Part shown: piece after piece, positions 5,295-5,375 of the stretch
How positions within the stretch are numbered: the first letter of the stretch is position 1
Layout: every line of letters begins with the position of its first letter
Assembly: GCA_018644745.1 (NCBI GenBank)
Contig: JABGPX010000997.1
Coordinates: forward strand, 1-5,375
DNA from: Spirochaetales bacterium
GTDB taxonomy: Bacteria > Spirochaetota > Spirochaetia > ARS1246
Direction: 5' to 3'
DNA length: 5,375 bases
Notes under the pieces: generated by a model
What the model was told of the DNA's origin: nothing
Database searches by the model: none
Seen by the model: only the letters and a program-made list of their open reading frames with translations
Made by a program: the position numbers and the translations under genes

Positions 5295-5341
5295 ATATGG
5301 AACTTTTTCTCTCTTTTTTACGACTAATGAACGATATTGAC

Positions 5342-5346
5342 AGGAG
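5342..5346 (+). promoter_or_regulatory. Ribosome binding site of the gene at the right edge
   Basis: AGGAG five bases before the ATG at 5352 marks the start of a gene running off the window. The TTGACA at 5337-5342 overlaps it and lies too close to the ATG to be a -35 element. Confidence 0.65.
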
Positions 5347-5351
5347 CGAAA

Positions 5352-5375
5352 ATGAAGAAATTTGTTCTGTTGGCC
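5352..5375 (+). CDS. 5' end of a probable secreted or lipoprotein gene (partial)
   Basis: Only eight codons are inside the window, encoding MKKFVLLA. Two lysines followed by hydrophobic residues are the classic beginning of a signal peptide, so the product is probably exported. The ribosome binding site at 5342-5346 is good. The gene lies 57 bases beyond the thioesterase stop in the same direction; no GC-rich terminator stem separates them, only T-rich sequence at 5304-5319, so co-transcription is possible. The function cannot be stated. Confidence 0.6.

Noticed and set aside
5304..5319. T-rich run after the thioesterase as an intrinsic terminator
   Set aside because: No GC-rich stem precedes it; the nearby TTTCCGGAAA is a palindrome without a loop, inside the coding end.

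Overview
The window appears to come from a bacterial chromosome of moderate GC content (by eye a little under 50%). It holds eight complete or near-complete genes plus a gene fragment at each edge. A lipoprotein signal peptide with a lipobox, Shine-Dalgarno-led genes, tight ATGA-type junctions and sigma70-like promoters point to a bacterium. A stand-alone cyclic-nucleotide-binding protein and a PaaI-like thioesterase suggest a diderm lineage. I suspect a spirochaete or a similar anaerobe from the general look of the proteins, but nothing in the sequence proves it.

Layout from left to right: (1) 1-906, plus strand: the probable tail of an upstream gene runs by a 4-base overlap into a metal-dependent amidohydrolase (TIM-barrel type). 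(2) 928-1530, minus strand: yidD (membrane-protein insertion efficiency factor) and, downstream of it, a 77-residue protein of unknown function. The small gene has its own extended -10 promoter with a perfect 13-base inverted repeat beside it. (3) 1531-1648: divergent intergenic region with a candidate promoter for the next operon. (4) 1649-4221, plus strand: a complete three-gene zinc/manganese ABC importer in the order binding lipoprotein, ATPase, permease (znuA-znuC-znuB type). The genes are packed with a 4-base overlap and a zero-base junction. (5) 4222-4354: intergenic region with a good sigma70-type promoter, a palindrome in its spacer and a stem-loop in the leader. (6) 4355-5294, plus strand: a 147-residue cyclic-nucleotide-binding-domain protein without a DNA-binding domain, followed immediately by a hotdog-fold thioesterase. 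(7) 5352-5375: the first eight codons of a gene whose product starts like a secreted protein.

The transporter genes form one functional unit: a lipid-anchored receptor captures the metal in the periplasm or at the membrane surface and passes it to the permease, and the ATPase powers uptake. The cNMP-binding protein and the thioesterase are probably co-transcribed and may be linked functionally, but that is inference. No mobile element, CRISPR array, tRNA or rRNA was seen. The window is mostly ordinary housekeeping and transport. The points most worth checking are an Asp-to-Asn change at a predicted metal ligand of the binding lipoprotein, the stand-alone cNMP sensor paired with a thioesterase, and short perfect palindromes in the spacers of all three predicted promoters.
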